Notes: generated from the letters alone by a model not told the origin. Counted from the stretch's first letter, positions 9,875-20,950 are shown. The stretch is DNA of 59,931 nucleotides from Vibrio metoecus (GCF_000696385.1 NZ_JJMN01000038.1:1-59931); one strand, 5' to 3'. Program-made: numbers and translations.

Positions 9875-10387
9875 TTACGTGCAAAGTCCGACTTTCAGAC
9901 GAGCCATTTGGCGTACGATTTGGCTCGCGGCTAGTTTACGCATTTCATCTTCAATCATGTCGCGTTCGACAGATTTGGCTAATGCAGTCAGTGGGTTATC
10001 TAAGTAACTGCGGGTAACGCTAGTGGTGAATGTTCGGCTACCTAGCTCTGGTACCGTGACGCGATAAGATGCTCGGAAAGTGAGTTCTTTTTCCGCTGCA
10101 CGTGTATTTTGATACAGCGATAAAGTACGTTCGCCAGTGCTTTCACTGAGTAGATGTAGATTAGGTAGATCTTCTGCTGGAGCTTGAAGGTTGATTTTAT
10201 TTAAGCGTAACTGACGATGCACCATACGAGTAAAGGTGCTGTATTGGTCATAACTGGTCAGTGACATGTTAGAAAGTTCTTGTGGGATATCGTAATCACC
10301 GCGTAAGTGGAAGCCACAAGCCGTCAGCAAGCTTGTCATCAGAACCAACAGTGACCATTTCAAAGTAGGGAAAAGAGTGTTACGCAT
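9875..10387 (-). CDS. lptE: LPS-assembly lipoprotein, C-terminus interrupted
   Basis: Outer-membrane lipoprotein that plugs the LptD barrel and helps deliver LPS to the cell surface; essential in most Gram-negatives. Signal peptide with lipobox LLTACG (Cys24), then the LptE fold (RMVHRQLRLN, RSYLDNPLTALAKS). The frame stops at TAA (9875-9877) after 170 residues, against 193 in E. coli. In the same frame 34 further codons run to TAG at 9770-9772, just 5 bases before holA, and their Ser/Thr/acid-rich composition resembles the E. coli LptE tail. I think the true gene is about 9770-10387 and that small indels near 9862-9890 create the stop. Confidence 0.88.
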   Translation of the reverse strand: MRNTLFPTLKWSLLVLMTSLLTACGFHLRGDYDIPQELSNMSLTSYDQYSTFTRMVHRQLRLNKINLQAPAEDLPNLHLLSESTGERTLSLYQNTRAAEKELTFRASYRVTVPELGSRTFTTSVTRSYLDNPLTALAKSVERDMIEDEMRKLAASQIVRQMARLKVGLCT

Positions 10388-10417
10388 GGATGCTTCAATC
10401 TCATTATTAGGCAGAAT

Positions 10418-10526
10418 ACTTATCTCAGCTCACTCACCGTAAGATAAGCTGAGATAAGTAAACAGGGCGAGCCCTGTTTACTGACATTAAAGTAAGCCAT
10501 TAGTTCATTAGGTGCACTAATGGCTT
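10418..10526 (-). other. Three tandem perfect hairpins between leuS and lptE
   Basis: Three inverted repeats fill this 109-base span: 11 bp (AAGCCATTAGT, 10494-10504 with 10516-10526), 11 bp (AGTAAACAGGG, 10457-10467 with 10472-10482) and 13 bp (ACTTATCTCAGCT, 10418-10430 with 10447-10459). The last two share three bases. None has a following T-tract on the minus strand. They could end leuS transcription, attenuate lptE, or be processing sites. Confidence 0.6.
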
Positions 10527-10549
10527 AGTGACTCATCAATAAAGAGGAG

Positions 10550-13126
10550 TTAGTTGGCTACGATATTCAGCAGTTTACCTGGTACGTAAATCACTTTACG
10601 TACTGTCAGGCCATCGATGAACTTCAGCACGTTTTCGTCTTGCATGCCTAGAGCTTCAACCTGCTGTTGAGTCGCATCGGCCGCGACAGTGAGTTTACCG
10701 CGCAGTTTACCGTTGACTTGCAGCACGATCAGCTTTTCATCTTCGACCAGTGCTGCTTCATCGTAAGTTGGCCAGTTAGCCGTATCGATGTTGCTTTGAC
10801 CCAGAGCTACCCACATTTCAAAACAGATGTGCGGAGTGATTGGGTAAAGCATTAGAGTGATGGCTTTCAGTGCTTCATCGAGAATCGCGCGATCTTGCGT
10901 TTCCGTCATTGGCGCTTTCGTCAGCTTGTTCATCAGCTCCATGATCGCCGCAATCGCCGTGTTGAACGTTTGGCGACGTGCTACGTCATCGGTCACTTTA
11001 GCGATGGTTTTGTGCACATCACGACGCAGTGCTTTTTGGTCTGCATTCAGTGCAGATGCCTCCAGTGCGGGTGCTTGGCCAAGCTGAGTGTGCTCACGGA
11101 CCAGTTTCCATACACGACGTAGGAAGCGGTTTGCACCTTCAACGCCGGATTCTTGCCATTCCAGTGTCATGTCTGCTGGTGAAGCAAACATCATGAACAG
11201 GCGTACTGTGTCAGCGCCGTACTTATCGACCATCTCTTGTGGGTCGATGCCGTTGTTTTTTGACTTAGACATTTTGATCATGCCTGAGTGCTCAACTTGA
11301 CGACCAGTGGTATCCACTGCAGAAACGATGCGACCTTTGCCATCACGTTCTACTTTCACTTCGGTTGGCGCTACCCACTCTTTACCACCTTTCTCATTGG
11401 TATAGTAGAAGGCATCAGCCAGTACCATGCCTTGACACAGTAGCTTTTTGAACGGCTCATCGCTCTTTACATAACCAGCATCACGCAGCAGTTTGTGGAA
11501 GAAACGTGAATAGAGGAGGTGCATACACGCATGCTCAATACCACCGATGTACTGATCAACCGGCAGCCAGTAGTTGGCTTTTTCTGGATCTAAGATGTCA
11601 TCCGCTTGTGGTGAGCAGTAACGCGCGTAGTACCATGAAGACTCCATAAAGGTGTCGAAGGTATCGGTTTCACGCAGTGCTGGCTCACCGTTAAAGGTGG
11701 TTTTTGCCCACTCTTTATCGGCTTTGATTGGGCTAGTCACGCCATCCATCACCACATCTTCTGGCAGGATGACTGGCAGTTGGTCTGCTGGTACTGGATG
11801 TACTTGGCCATCTTCAGTGGTCACCATAGGGATTGGAGCACCCCAGTAACGTTGACGAGACACACCCCAGTCACGCAGACGGAAGTTAACGGTTTTCTTG
11901 CCCTTGCCTTCTGCTTCCAATTTGGCAGCAATTGCATTAAAGGCAGCTTGGAAATCCAAACCATCAAATTCGCCAGAAGCGAATAGAATGCCTTTTTCGG
12001 TGTAAGCCGCTTCAGACACATCCAACTCGCTACCATCGGCAGGCTTAATCACTGGGATGATGTCGAGGCCATATTTGGTCGCGAATTCAAAGTCACGTTG
12101 GTCGTGCGCAGGCACGGCCATTACCGCACCAGTACCGTAATCCATCAACACGAAGTTCGCGATATAGATAGGCACTTCACGACCGTTCAAAGGATGGATA
12201 GCCGTTAGGCCAGTCGCCATGCCTTTCTTTTCCATGGTCGCGATTTCAGCTTCTGCAACTTTGGTGTTTTTACATTCATCGATGAACGCGGCGAGTGCGG
12301 GGTTATTCGCTGCCGCTTTTGTCGCCAGAGGGTGACCAGCGGCGATGCCCACATAAGTCACACCCATCAAAGTGTCCGGACGTGTGGTGTACACTTCAAG
12401 ATCGGTGTTTTCACCTTTTACGGCAAATTTCAGTTCCACACCTTCAGAGCGGCCAATCCAGTTGCGTTGCATGGTCTTGACCATTTCAGGCCAACCATCG
12501 AGGTTATCCAGATCATCAAGTAGCTCTTGTGCGTAGGCGGTGATCTTAATAAACCACTGTGGGATCTCTTTTTGCTCAACCGGAGTGTCACAACGCCAGC
12601 AGCAGCCATCTTCCACTTGCTCGTTCGCCAGAACCGTTTGGTCGTTTGGACACCAGTTGACTGATGAGGTTTTTTTGTACACTAAGCCTTTTTCAAACAG
12701 CTTAGTGAAAAATTCTTGTTCCCAGCGGTAGTACTCAGGGCGACAAGTGGCAAATTCACGATTCCAGTCATAACCAAAGCCCAGTAGCTTGAGCTGGTTT
12801 TTCATGTATTCGATGTTTTCGTAAGTCCAAGGTGCAGGCGCAGTATTGTTTTTTACCGCGGCGTTTTCTGCAGGCAGACCAAACGCATCCCAACCGATAG
12901 GTTGCATAACGTTTTTGCCTTGCAGACGTTGGAAACGAGAGACTACATCACCGATGGTGTAGTTACGCACGTGGCCCATATGCAGTCGGCCACTTGGGTA
13001 TGGGAACATAGAAAGACAGTAGAATTTTTCTTTGTTTGGGTCTTCACTAACAACGAAGGTTTTGTTGTTGTCCCAGTGCTGTTGAACTTTGTGTTCAATA
13101 TCTTGCGGGTTGTATTGATCTTGCAT
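10550..13126 (-). CDS. leuS: Leucyl-tRNA synthetase
   Basis: Class I aminoacyl-tRNA synthetase of 858 residues that charges tRNA-Leu. The HIGH-type motif is HMGH (in [15 protein letters not shown]), the CP1 editing domain occupies roughly 225-420, and the KMSKS loop is present as KMSKSKNN. I start at 13126 ([11 protein letters not shown]), which matches the E. coli start MQEQYRPEEIE; the open frame reaches 13186, but the extra 20 residues are unlike the family. An ERIC repeat lies about 95 bases upstream. Confidence 0.96.
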   Translation of the reverse strand: MQDQYNPQDIEHKVQQHWDNNKTFVVSEDPNKEKFYCLSMFPYPSGRLHMGHVRNYTIGDVVSRFQRLQGKNVMQPIGWDAFGLPAENAAVKNNTAPAPWTYENIEYMKNQLKLLGFGYDWNREFATCRPEYYRWEQEFFTKLFEKGLVYKKTSSVNWCPNDQTVLANEQVEDGCCWRCDTPVEQKEIPQWFIKITAYAQELLDDLDNLDGWPEMVKTMQRNWIGRSEGVELKFAVKGENTDLEVYTTRPDTLMGVTYVGIAAGHPLATKAAANNPALAAFIDECKNTKVAEAEIATMEKKGMATGLTAIHPLNGREVPIYIANFVLMDYGTGAVMAVPAHDQRDFEFATKYGLDIIPVIKPADGSELDVSEAAYTEKGILFASGEFDGLDFQAAFNAIAAKLEAEGKGKKTVNFRLRDWGVSRQRYWGAPIPMVTTEDGQVHPVPADQLPVILPEDVVMDGVTSPIKADKEWAKTTFNGEPALRETDTFDTFMESSWYYARYCSPQADDILDPEKANYWLPVDQYIGGIEHACMHLLYSRFFHKLLRDAGYVKSDEPFKKLLCQGMVLADAFYYTNEKGGKEWVAPTEVKVERDGKGRIVSAVDTTGRQVEHSGMIKMSKSKNNGIDPQEMVDKYGADTVRLFMMFASPADMTLEWQESGVEGANRFLRRVWKLVREHTQLGQAPALEASALNADQKALRRDVHKTIAKVTDDVARRQTFNTAIAAIMELMNKLTKAPMTETQDRAILDEALKAITLMLYPITPHICFEMWVALGQSNIDTANWPTYDEAALVEDEKLIVLQVNGKLRGKLTVAADATQQQVEALGMQDENVLKFIDGLTVRKVIYVPGKLLNIVAN

Positions 13127-13219
13127 CGATGACATCCATCTTGGAATTTGTGAGTTCAGTAGGAACGAAGTCTTTCGGTTCGGCATAGAATACAGAAAGC
13201 AGGGGTTTACAACAATAGC

Positions 13220-13346
13220 TATACCCTTCCTACTTGAAGCTGCAGCGGTGTTGGCTGCGTTTACTCACCCCAATCACATAGTTGATCTATGCTCATGGGG
13301 ATGAACGCACTTGCCGCCTACCTGCAACTTCAAGTCGTTTGGGTAT
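13220..13346. repeat. ERIC (enterobacterial repetitive intergenic consensus) element
   Basis: A 127-base imperfect palindrome with ends TATACCC and GGGTAT. The core reads CTCACCCCAATCAC ... CATGGGGATGAACGC followed by CTTGCCGCCTACCTGCAAC, which I recognise as the ERIC consensus in reverse orientation. The length equals the canonical 127 bp. ERIC is known in Enterobacteriaceae and Vibrio. It sits between divergent leuS and the YbeL-like gene, where it could be transcribed into a long hairpin in either leader. Confidence 0.88.
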
Positions 13347-13381
13347 TATCCGGCAGCCATCAGGCTTGAGAGAGGTGAGAG

Positions 13382-13852
13382 ATGCCAAAACAGAAAGCAA
13401 GTTATGAAGCCTTACTGGAAGAGGTAGTAGAAACGCTCAAACACAGCTCGAATGGGGTCAATGAGATCGTTGAATCCTCTGCGAAATACGTGGATGCCGC
13501 GAATAATTTGACCAAGGATGAGCTTGCGCTGATCTCCGCTTATGTAAAAGCTGATCTTAAAGAGTTCTCACAAAGCTTCGAGCAGAGCAAAAGCGGCCCG
13601 TTTTATCTGATGATCGCCAATTCAATCTGGCAGGGGTTATTGGACATTACCGATCGTACTAAGGTGGAGTGGGTAGAGCTGTTTGCCGATTTAGAACACC
13701 AAGGGTTATATCAAGCTGGTGAAATGATTGGTCTGGGCGTTTTGGTGTGTGATCAATGTGGCAATAAAACCGAGTTTAGTCACCCAACGGAAATTGCTCC
13801 TTGTCTGCAATGTGGTGGTACTGCGTTTAGTCGCCAACCACTGAAACCCTAG
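13382..13852 (+). CDS. ybeL: Zinc-ribbon protein, YbeL/DUF1451 family
   Basis: Protein of 156 residues similar to E. coli YbeL along its length (an acidic helical N-terminal region, then SIWQGLLDITD, VEWVELFADLEHQG, YQAGEMIGLG). The C-terminus has a four-cysteine zinc ribbon: CDQC and, 17 residues on, CLQC. The function of the family is unknown. It is transcribed away from leuS, with the ERIC element in its upstream region, and ends at a shared terminator with lnt. Confidence 0.85.
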   Translation: MPKQKASYEALLEEVVETLKHSSNGVNEIVESSAKYVDAANNLTKDELALISAYVKADLKEFSQSFEQSKSGPFYLMIANSIWQGLLDITDRTKVEWVELFADLEHQGLYQAGEMIGLGVLVCDQCGNKTEFSHPTEIAPCLQCGGTAFSRQPLKP

Positions 13853-13875
13853 TCGGAATAAAAACGTTGCAATAA

Positions 13876-13902
13876 AAAACGGGAAGATGAACTTCCCGTT
13901 TT
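13876..13902. terminator. Bidirectional terminator between ybeL and lnt
   Basis: Stem AAAACGGGAAG with CTTCCCGTTTT around a 5-base loop. A-runs and T-runs on the two sides suit convergent genes. Confidence 0.88.
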
Positions 13903-13904
13903 GC

Positions 13905-15422
13905 TTATTTTGCTCGGCGTTGGCGCCAGAAAGCGAACCCAACGGCTAAACTTACCCCAAGGTAAAGTGGCGTCGTGCCCCATAGGAAGTAAGGTGTACT
14001 ACCACGAGTCGGTGTGACCGTGGCTTTTAGCACGCCAGTTTCGAATTGTGGCAGCTGAGCCATAATACGTCCTCGCTCGTCGGTGACGGCGGTAACACCA
14101 TTGTTGGTGGCGCGGATCAGCGGCTTGCCCAATTCTAATGCCCTCATGCGAGCGATTTCCATGTGTTGCAATGGGCCTATTGAACGGCCAAACCAAGCAT
14201 CATTCGAAAGCGTCAGTAGGAAATCGGTTTCCGGTGTCACATTATCGCGTACTTGCTCATTGAAGATGATTTCGTAGCAGAGTGCGGTGACAAATGCGAA
14301 ACCTTTCGCAATCAAATTCGGTTGCACGTAAGCCCCCTGACTAAAGGAGGACATCGGCAAATTAAAGAACGGTGCTAATGGGCGCAAGATATCTTCAAAC
14401 GGCACGAACTCGCCAAAAGGCAACAAGTGGTACTTGTGATAGCGCAGGGAGAGTTCGTACCGATATTCACCATGAGGGGTGTCACCGAGGGTCAGCACGC
14501 TATTGAAGTACTGCTTATCTTCACTTTGATTAATGATGCCAGTAATCACCGCGCTTTGGTTCATACGAGCCGCAGCATCAAGATTATGCAGAAATGACGA
14601 AATCTCATATTCAAAAGCGGGGATGGCTGCCTCTGGCCAAATGATCACATCGGCGTCCCAGTTTTCGCGAGTAAGATCGGTATATTTCATGATGGTTGGC
14701 CAGCGTTGGCTAGGTTGCCACTTCAATCCCTGTTCGATATTGCCTTGAATCAAGGCCAGTGAGGCTGTGCGCTCAGTTTGCGGTGTTACCCACTGCATCG
14801 CTTGGAGGCCATAGCCGGTTGCGTAAACCACAAGAGGGACCAAAGCCATCAACCAACGGCGATTAAGCACGGCGTAAGCTAGGCTACCAGCACAAAACAG
14901 CAGTAACAGAGTGATGAGCTCAACCCCTCCGATAGGGGCAAAGTTGGCGAGAGGGCTATCAATTTGGCTGTAACCGAGCCATAACCAAGGAAAACCTGTC
15001 ATCACCCAACCGCGTAGCCAATCGGTAATCAGCCACAAAGCAGGAGCGGCGCACAGCCATTTGCTGCGCGAGTTGTTCGGAAAAAAGCGATTGAGTAGCC
15101 AGCCGAAAAGGCTTGGATAAAGTGCCAGATAGCCGACCAATAGAGTCATTAAAAACAGGCTGGCGATTTTTGGCATGCCACCAAAAGTATCAATGCTGAC
15201 GTGTACCCAGCTGATACCCACTGCAAATTGACCTATGCCCCATGCGTAAGCAATCAAAGCGGATCGTTTCGCGCTTTGTTGGTTTAAAAGAAGCAATAAA
15301 AGAAATGGACTGAGTAAGGCTAAAGGCCAAAATTGATAAGGGGCGAAAGCCAGAGGAGTTAAAACGCCAACAAAAGCGGCCGCAAGCGGCCGCATTAGGC
15401 GATGAGATAGTAGAGTTTTCAT
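13905..15422 (-). CDS. lnt: Apolipoprotein N-acyltransferase
   Basis: Inner-membrane enzyme of 505 residues that adds the third acyl chain to the N-terminal cysteine of lipoproteins, letting the Lol system carry them to the outer membrane. About six membrane segments precede a periplasmic nitrilase domain. The catalytic triad is visible as E264 (WPEAAIPA), K330 ([12 protein letters not shown]) and C382 (ALCYEIIF), and a last membrane segment closes the protein. It follows corC by 41 bases and is last in the ybeZ-ybeY-corC-lnt cluster, the same order as in E. coli. Confidence 0.96.
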   Translation of the reverse strand: MKTLLSHRLMRPLAAAFVGVLTPLAFAPYQFWPLALLSPFLLLLLLNQQSAKRSALIAYAWGIGQFAVGISWVHVSIDTFGGMPKIASLFLMTLLVGYLALYPSLFGWLLNRFFPNNSRSKWLCAAPALWLITDWLRGWVMTGFPWLWLGYSQIDSPLANFAPIGGVELITLLLLFCAGSLAYAVLNRRWLMALVPLVVYATGYGLQAMQWVTPQTERTASLALIQGNIEQGLKWQPSQRWPTIMKYTDLTRENWDADVIIWPEAAIPAFEYEISSFLHNLDAAARMNQSAVITGIINQSEDKQYFNSVLTLGDTPHGEYRYELSLRYHKYHLLPFGEFVPFEDILRPLAPFFNLPMSSFSQGAYVQPNLIAKGFAFVTALCYEIIFNEQVRDNVTPETDFLLTLSNDAWFGRSIGPLQHMEIARMRALELGKPLIRATNNGVTAVTDERGRIMAQLPQFETGVLKATVTPTRGSTPYFLWGTTPLYLGVSLAVGFAFWRQRRAK

Positions 15423-15463
15423 CGTCTCTTTTCTTTTTCTCTTACTCGGTAAGAGGATGAGGA

Positions 15464-16339
15464 CTACTCTTCCGCGACTTGCGAAAGCACTTCCAGATCG
15501 GGAACGGTTACTTGAAGAGCCACCACTCGGCGATTATCTGCTGCCGTGACTTTGAAGTTGTAGCCGGCAATGTCTACCACTTCTCCACGAGCAGGTAAGT
15601 GCCCGAATGCTGTCATCACCAAACCACCGACCGTATCCACTTCTTCGTCACTGAATTTGGTGCCAAAAGTGTGGTTAAAGTCTTCAATCGTGGTGAGCGC
15701 TTTCACCGAGAAGGTGTGTTTGCTCAGTTGGCGAATGTCTTTTTGCTCTTCGTCGTCGAATTCATCTTCGATGTCGCCGACGATCTCTTCCAGAATATCT
15801 TCAATGGTGACTAGGCCAGAAACGCCGCCAAACTCATCCACCACAATCGCCATATGGTAACGCTCTTCACGGAATTCTTTGAGCAGACGGTCAACCCGTT
15901 TGCTTTCCGGAACTACGACCGCAGGACGGATCACTTCTTGGATGTTGAATGGGGCACAGTTAGAGCCTAGATATTTGAGTAAGTCCTTCGCAAGTAGAAT
16001 GCCTTCCACATGGTCTTTATCTTCGCTGATCACCGGATAACGCGAGTGTTGCGCATCCGTCATGATGGCAACCAAAGCATCTAGGTTGTGAGTACGATCG
16101 ATAGTGACCATTTGTGAGCGTGGGATCATGATATCGCGCACGCGCATTTCGGCGATTTCCATTACGCCCTCAAGCATGTCTCGGGTGTCATGGTCAATCA
16201 AGTCATTCACTTCAGAGTCACGGATGACATCGACCAGTTCTTGGCGATCTTTCGGCTCTCCCTGAAAAAGTTGACTTAGGCGTTCAAAGAAGGACTTTCT
16301 ACTCGGACCTTCCGAATTCTGAGAATTGTCTTCGTTCAT
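15464..16339 (-). CDS. corC: CorC/HlyC family CBS-domain protein
   Basis: Cytoplasmic protein of 291 residues: an acidic N-terminal segment, a pair of CBS domains (about 70-190, with [10 protein letters not shown] and ARYPVI-like [10 protein letters not shown]), and the C-terminal transporter-associated domain (about 205-285). In E. coli it is linked to magnesium and cobalt efflux with CorA and is also called ybeX. It is flanked by ybeY and lnt as in E. coli. No membrane segment is present. Confidence 0.93.
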   Translation of the reverse strand: MNEDNSQNSEGPSRKSFFERLSQLFQGEPKDRQELVDVIRDSEVNDLIDHDTRDMLEGVMEIAEMRVRDIMIPRSQMVTIDRTHNLDALVAIMTDAQHSRYPVISEDKDHVEGILLAKDLLKYLGSNCAPFNIQEVIRPAVVVPESKRVDRLLKEFREERYHMAIVVDEFGGVSGLVTIEDILEEIVGDIEDEFDDEEQKDIRQLSKHTFSVKALTTIEDFNHTFGTKFSDEEVDTVGGLVMTAFGHLPARGEVVDIAGYNFKVTAADNRRVVALQVTVPDLEVLSQVAEE

Positions 16340-16407
16340 TATGTCTCAATTCACTAACGCTATCAGAAGTGTGATAGCTCACTTAAACCTTATCCTAACG
16401 GACAAGG

Positions 16408-16872
16408 TTACTCTTTTTCTGCCAGATACGGGTCAGTAAAGCCCATTTCTTGCATAATTTCCGTTTCTAGAGACTCCATCTCTTCGGCTTCATCATCCTC
16501 GATATGGTCATAACCTAGCAGATGCAAGCTGCCATGTACAACCATATGAGCCCAATGTGCTTGCAAAGGCTTATTTTGCTCAATGGCTTCATGTTCAACG
16601 ACTTGGCGGCAAATCACCAGATCACCGAGCAGATCCATTTCCATCCCCGGAGGGGCTTCAAATGGAAAAGAGAGCACGTTAGTGGGTTTATCTTTACCGC
16701 GGTAGTTCAAATTGAGCGCATGGCTTTCTGCTTCATCGACAATCCGAACCGTTACCTCAGCTTGTGGCTGAAACGGCGTGATGGTTCGAGTGAGCCACAA
16801 AGCAAACTCCGCTTCGCTTGGTAGTCCATTTTGATTTTCGACTGCCAATTGCAAATCCAGTTCAATACTCAT
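16408..16872 (-). CDS. ybeY: Endoribonuclease YbeY
   Basis: Metal-dependent single-strand endoribonuclease of 154 residues acting in 16S rRNA 3'-end maturation and ribosome quality control. The zinc site is the motif [11 protein letters not shown] near residue 115. Its ATG overlaps the ybeZ stop by 4 bases, showing coupling with that PhoH-like ATPase, a known functional partner. Two small dyads lie in the 68-base gap before corC (16359-16378 and 16386-16409). Confidence 0.95.
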   Translation of the reverse strand: MSIELDLQLAVENQNGLPSEAEFALWLTRTITPFQPQAEVTVRIVDEAESHALNLNYRGKDKPTNVLSFPFEAPPGMEMDLLGDLVICRQVVEHEAIEQNKPLQAHWAHMVVHGSLHLLGYDHIEDDEAEEMESLETEIMQEMGFTDPYLAEKE

Positions 16873-17957
16873 GATGGGTTGGACTCATTGTTGTGGCTGA
16901 GTGTCATTTCTGCGCGCTGCATTTCAAGCAATTTGTTTTCACGTTCTTCACGACGACGCTGCTCATACTCTTTGCGCTCTTTTTGATCTTGCGCTTCCCA
17001 CTTTTCATAGGCATTCACGATTCGGGCAACCACTGGGTGGCGCACTACATCGTCAGCTTGGAAGAAGTTAAAGCTGATCTCATCGACTTCATTGAGAACT
17101 TCAATCGCATGGCGCAGACCGGATTTCGCGCCGCGCGGTAAGTCGATTTGCGTCACGTCACCAGTTATCACGGCGCGCGAATTAAAACCAATCCGCGTCA
17201 GGAACATTTTCATCTGTTCAACGGTCGTGTTTTGGCTTTCATCGAGAATAATAAACGCGTCGTTTAAGGTTCGACCACGCATGTACGCCAGCGGAGCGAC
17301 CTCAATCACATTGCGCTCAATCAGCTTTTCTACCCGCTCAAAACCAAGCATTTCGAATAGCGCATCGTAAAGTGGGCGCAAATAAGGGTCGACTTTTTGG
17401 CTTAGATCGCCCGGCAGAAAACCGAGCTTTTCGCCCGCTTCAACCGCAGGACGAGTCAGCAGAATACGGCGAATTTCTTGGCGCTCAAGCGCATCCACCG
17501 CGGCTGCAACCGCAAGGTAAGTTTTACCAGTACCCGCAGGGCCAACACCAAAGGTGATGTCATGGGTCACCATATTCATCAAGTATTGAGCTTGGTTTGG
17601 AGTCCGCGGTTTGATCACGCCTTTTTTGGTTTTGACAAACACTTCTTTGCCGTGAGCAAGGCTAGACTCATTGTGTTGCTCAAGCACGCCGGATTCTTTG
17701 ATGGCAAGATGAATTTGCTCGGGTTCAATATCGGCAATTTGACCACGCAGTGGAGCCGTTTCAACGTAAAGTGTTTTGATGATGTCGAGTGCCGCGGCGG
17801 CAGTATGAGGTTGACCCACGATGGTGAAGAAGTTGCCGCGGTAGTTGATTTCGACTCCCAAGCGACGTTCAAGATGCTTGATGTTGTCATCAAAAGGACC
17901 GCACAGGCTGGCGAGTCGGTGGTTATCGGAAGGTTCCAGATTGATTTCTAAGGTTAT
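16869..17957 (-). CDS. ybeZ: PhoH-like ATPase/nuclease, start region disturbed
   Basis: PhoH-family ATPase partner of YbeY in RNA metabolism. The Walker A motif is [11 protein letters not shown], the Walker B region is [13 protein letters not shown], and a charged C-terminal tail follows. The first usable start in this frame is TTG at 17861, but the frame stays open upstream with conserved residues ([19 protein letters not shown]) that match the E. coli N-terminus. The true start must be near 17974, where GAGAGG precedes AGTAGCAAT; there is no ATG and the frame is off. A small indel in the A-run at 17961-17965 plus a damaged start codon is the likely cause. I extend to 17957 (ATA ACC TTA), the last residue in frame that I can support. 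Confidence 0.88.
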   Translation of the reverse strand: MTLEINLEPSDNHRLASLCGPFDDNIKHLERRLGVEINYRGNFFTIVGQPHTAAAALDIIKTLYVETAPLRGQIADIEPEQIHLAIKESGVLEQHNESSLAHGKEVFVKTKKGVIKPRTPNQAQYLMNMVTHDITFGVGPAGTGKTYLAVAAAVDALERQEIRRILLTRPAVEAGEKLGFLPGDLSQKVDPYLRPLYDALFEMLGFERVEKLIERNVIEVAPLAYMRGRTLNDAFIILDESQNTTVEQMKMFLTRIGFNSRAVITGDVTQIDLPRGAKSGLRHAIEVLNEVDEISFNFFQADDVVRHPVVARIVNAYEKWEAQDQKERKEYEQRRREERENKLLEMQRAEMTLSHNNESNPS

Positions 17958-17991
17958 GTATTTTTATTGCTACTAAATTTGCCTCTCAGTA

Positions 17992-18031
17992 TGTCAATAA
18001 ATGTCCGATTGTGACCGGACACTTATTGACA
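17992..18031 (-). terminator. Long hairpin after miaB
   Basis: TGTCAATAA-a-TGTCCG pairs with CGGACA-c-TTATTGACA: 15 pairs with one mismatch and an 8-base loop. It lies 12 bases past the miaB stop. No T-tract follows, so it may be an RNA stabiliser or an atypical terminator. Confidence 0.6.
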
Positions 18032-18043
18032 GTGTATACGAGA

Positions 18044-19471
18044 TTAAGGAGTAAATGTAGCAACCCCAAGCTCATCCTCGCGGCGAGTCTTCGCTTTCAT
18101 TTCTGATGGTGAGGTCGCAATGCGCAGATTCATTTCTTGTTCGGTGCGTACCAGTTCACCACGCAGTGAGTTGGCGAACACATCGACAATCTTCACATCA
18201 ACAAACTGACCGATCAGCTCTGGTGAGCCTTCGAAGTTCACTACACGGTTATTTTCGGTACGGCCACGTAGCTCCATCAAATCTTTCTTCGATGGGCCTT
18301 CAACCAAAATACGTTGTTCAGTACCCAGCATCAGGCGTGAGTAACGCATGGCTTGACTGTTGATTTGCTGTTGCAGTTCGTACAGACGCTCTTTCTTCAC
18401 CTCTTCCGACAGATCACATGGATAATCGGCGGCTGGCGTGCCTGGGCGAGGAGAGAAGATAAAGCTAAAGCTCATGTCGAAATCGACATCACGGATCAGC
18501 TTCATGGTGTCTTGGAAATCTTTGTCGGTTTCACCCGGGAAAGCAACGATAAAATCAGAGCTGATTTGAATGTCAGGACGAGCCTTACGCAATTTACGGA
18601 TGATCGACTTGTACTCAATGGCGGTGTGCGGGCGTTTCATCATGGTCAGAATGCGATCGCTCCCACTTTGTACTGGTAAATGTAGGAAGCTCACGAGCTC
18701 TGGTGTGTCTTCGTACACCGCAATAATGTCATCCGTAAATTCGAGTGGATGGCTAGTGGTAAAGCGAATGCGGTCGATACCGTCAATCGTTGCGACCAAG
18801 CGCAGTAACTCAGCAAAAGAGCAAATTTCGCCATCGTGAGTGGCACCGCAGTAAGCGTAAACGTTTTGACCCAGCAGGTTAACTTCACGTACACCTTGTT
18901 CGGCAAGCTGAGCGATCTCGAACAACACATCGTCCATTGGACGGCTAACTTCTTCACCACGAGTGTAAGGCACGACACAGTAAGTACAGTATTTTGAGCA
19001 GCCTTCCATGATGGAAACGAATGCAGTTGGGCCTTCTGCACGTGGCTCTGGCAAACGGTCGAACTTCTCAATTTCAGGGAAAGAGATGTCCATTACAGGT
19101 GCGTCAGTGGTTTGCGACTGTTTAATCATTTCTGGCAGACGATGCAGCGTCTGTGGGCCAAAGATGACATCCACATAAGGCGCACGGTCGCGAATCGAAT
19201 CACCTTCTTGAGTCGCGACACAGCCACCGACACCGATCACTACGCCGGGTTTTTTGTCTTTGAGGGTTTTCCAACGACCAAGTTGGTGGAACACTTTTTC
19301 CTGTGCTTTTTCACGAATCGAACAGGTGTTTAAGAGTAAAACGTCAGCTTCCTCGGGTATCTCTGTCAGCTCATAGCCGTTTGCAGCGTTAAGCAGGTCA
19401 GCCATTTTTGATGAATCGTACTCGTTCATCTGGCAGCCCCAAGTTTTAATTAGCAGTTTCTTACTCATCAC
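18044..19471 (-). CDS. miaB: tRNA-2-methylthio-N6-dimethylallyladenosine synthase
   Basis: Radical-SAM methylthiotransferase of 475 residues that converts i6A37 to ms2i6A37 in tRNAs reading UNN codons. The N-terminal UPF0004 domain holds the cysteines of [17 protein letters not shown] and GVGGCVA; the radical-SAM motif is CSKYCTYC near 157; a C-terminal TRAM domain binds tRNA. Length is one more than E. coli MiaB (474). ATG at 19471 or the adjacent ATG could start it. Divergent from ubiF across a 250-base intergenic region. Confidence 0.97.
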   Translation of the reverse strand: MMSKKLLIKTWGCQMNEYDSSKMADLLNAANGYELTEIPEEADVLLLNTCSIREKAQEKVFHQLGRWKTLKDKKPGVVIGVGGCVATQEGDSIRDRAPYVDVIFGPQTLHRLPEMIKQSQTTDAPVMDISFPEIEKFDRLPEPRAEGPTAFVSIMEGCSKYCTYCVVPYTRGEEVSRPMDDVLFEIAQLAEQGVREVNLLGQNVYAYCGATHDGEICSFAELLRLVATIDGIDRIRFTTSHPLEFTDDIIAVYEDTPELVSFLHLPVQSGSDRILTMMKRPHTAIEYKSIIRKLRKARPDIQISSDFIVAFPGETDKDFQDTMKLIRDVDFDMSFSFIFSPRPGTPAADYPCDLSEEVKKERLYELQQQINSQAMRYSRLMLGTEQRILVEGPSKKDLMELRGRTENNRVVNFEGSPELIGQFVDVKIVDVFANSLRGELVRTEQEMNLRIATSPSEMKAKTRREDELGVATFTP

Positions 19472-19721
19472 ACTTTCGCTCGTTCAATAGTTCTTCAATC
19501 ATTTGAGCTTTAGCTCACATTCTAGCCGCCCTCTCGGCGGTAAGCGGCGTATTGTACTGCTTTAAAAACCGACTGACTAGTAATTGGCGGAATTCTCTTG
19601 TAACCCTTGTTGTGATTGGTTTTTTACCTTATTCCGCGCAAGGTTTTAACGTAAAAAATGTCGCAATATTTCCCTTACTCCGTACAATGCCGTTTAGATA
19701 ATATACGTGGTGGAAAAGGGT

Positions 19722-20934
19722 ATGAGCAGCAACAAATTTGACATCCTCGTGATTGGTGGCGGCATGGTAGGCGCTGCAGCAGCACTCGGCTTTGCGCGCC
19801 AAGGTCGTAAGGTTGCAGTGATTGATTCTGATGTACCGCCAGCGTTTGAGCCTAAGCAACCTATGGACTTACGTGTGTCGGCGATTTCGCAAACCTCAGT
19901 AGAACTTCTAGAGGAGCTTGGTGCTTGGTCAAGTATTGTTGCGATGCGTGCTTGTCCATACCGCCACTTAGAAACGTGGGAACACCCAGAATGCCGTACA
20001 CGTTTTTCCTGTGAGTCCTTGGATTTGCCACAATTAGGCTACATGGTGGAAAACCGAGTGATTCAATTGGCATTGTGGCAGCAATTTTCACATTACCCAC
20101 AACTTACCTTGATGTGCCCAGAGCAATTGGCGCAATTGGATGTGACTGAAAAGGGATGCAATGTCACCCTGCAGTCGGGCACAGTGCTTGAGTGTGATTG
20201 GGTGATTGGTGCTGATGGGGCGAATTCACAAGTTCGCCAATTAGCGCATATTGGGATCACGGCTTGGGATTATCGGCAGCATTGCATGTTGATTAATGTG
20301 CAGACGGAACAGATCCAACAAGAAACCACTTGGCAGCAGTTCTTCCCAACAGGCCCGCGCTCCTATTTGCCTTTGGGGGGTAATCAGGCGTCTTTGGTTT
20401 GGTATGACACTCCGCAACGTATTCGTAAACTGGTAGGTTTGAGCCATGAGCAATTTGCGTGGTGAGATTCTTCAGCATTTTCCGGTCTGAGCTGGGGGAT
20501 ATAAAGGTGTTTGCAGCAGGGTTCTTTCCCGCTGACTCGTCGCCACTGCTCAGCAATATGTAAAAAAACGCTGTGTATTGGTCGGTGATGCGGCGCATAC
20601 CATAAATCCGTTAGCAGGGCAGGGTGTCAATTTGGGCTTTAAAGATGTTGCCGTGTTGTTGGCGGAAACACAGGATCATGCGGTATTAAGTCAGACACTG
20701 TTTGAACGCTATGAGCGTCGTCGTCGTCCCGATAATTTACTGATGCAAACGGGAATGGACTTGTTCTACAAAACCTTCAGTAACTCAATGACACCAGTGA
20801 AGTTTCTGCGTAATGCTGCGTTGGCATTGGCTGAGCGTTCTGGCCTACTGAAAACGCAAGTGTTGCGTTATGCACTGGGTTTTTCAAATGGATCTGTATC
20901 TTCGTTAAACAGTACGAACCAGTCTAATCAGTAA
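19722..20934 (+). pseudogene. ubiF: Ubiquinone hydroxylase (UbiF/VisC family), frame broken by clustered indels
   Basis: FAD-dependent monooxygenase of ubiquinone synthesis; 2-octaprenyl-3-methyl-6-methoxy-1,4-benzoquinol hydroxylase by similarity to UbiF. The N-terminal part has the GGGMVGAAAALGFA dinucleotide site and the DG motif WVIGADGANS; the C-terminal part has GDAAHTINPLAGQGVNLG. Frame 1 ends at TGA (20463-20465) and the rest reads in another frame from about 20578. Four single extra bases between 20462 and 20549 explain this: removing them restores EILQHFP, SELGDIKVFAAGFFP, LTRRHAQQYV and KRCVLVGDAAH. Four events in 90 bases in an otherwise conserved gene look like poor read quality, not decay. 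ATG at 19722 is preferred; a GTG at 19707 is in frame. Confidence 0.88.
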
Positions 20935-20950
20935 GCTCTAAAAAACAAAA

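Noticed and set aside
19722..20934. ubiF as a true pseudogene from natural decay
   Set aside because: Four insertions lie within 90 bases while 1.1 kb on both sides is intact. Natural decay should scatter changes, so a read-quality problem fits better. I keep the pseudogene label only to describe the literal sequence.
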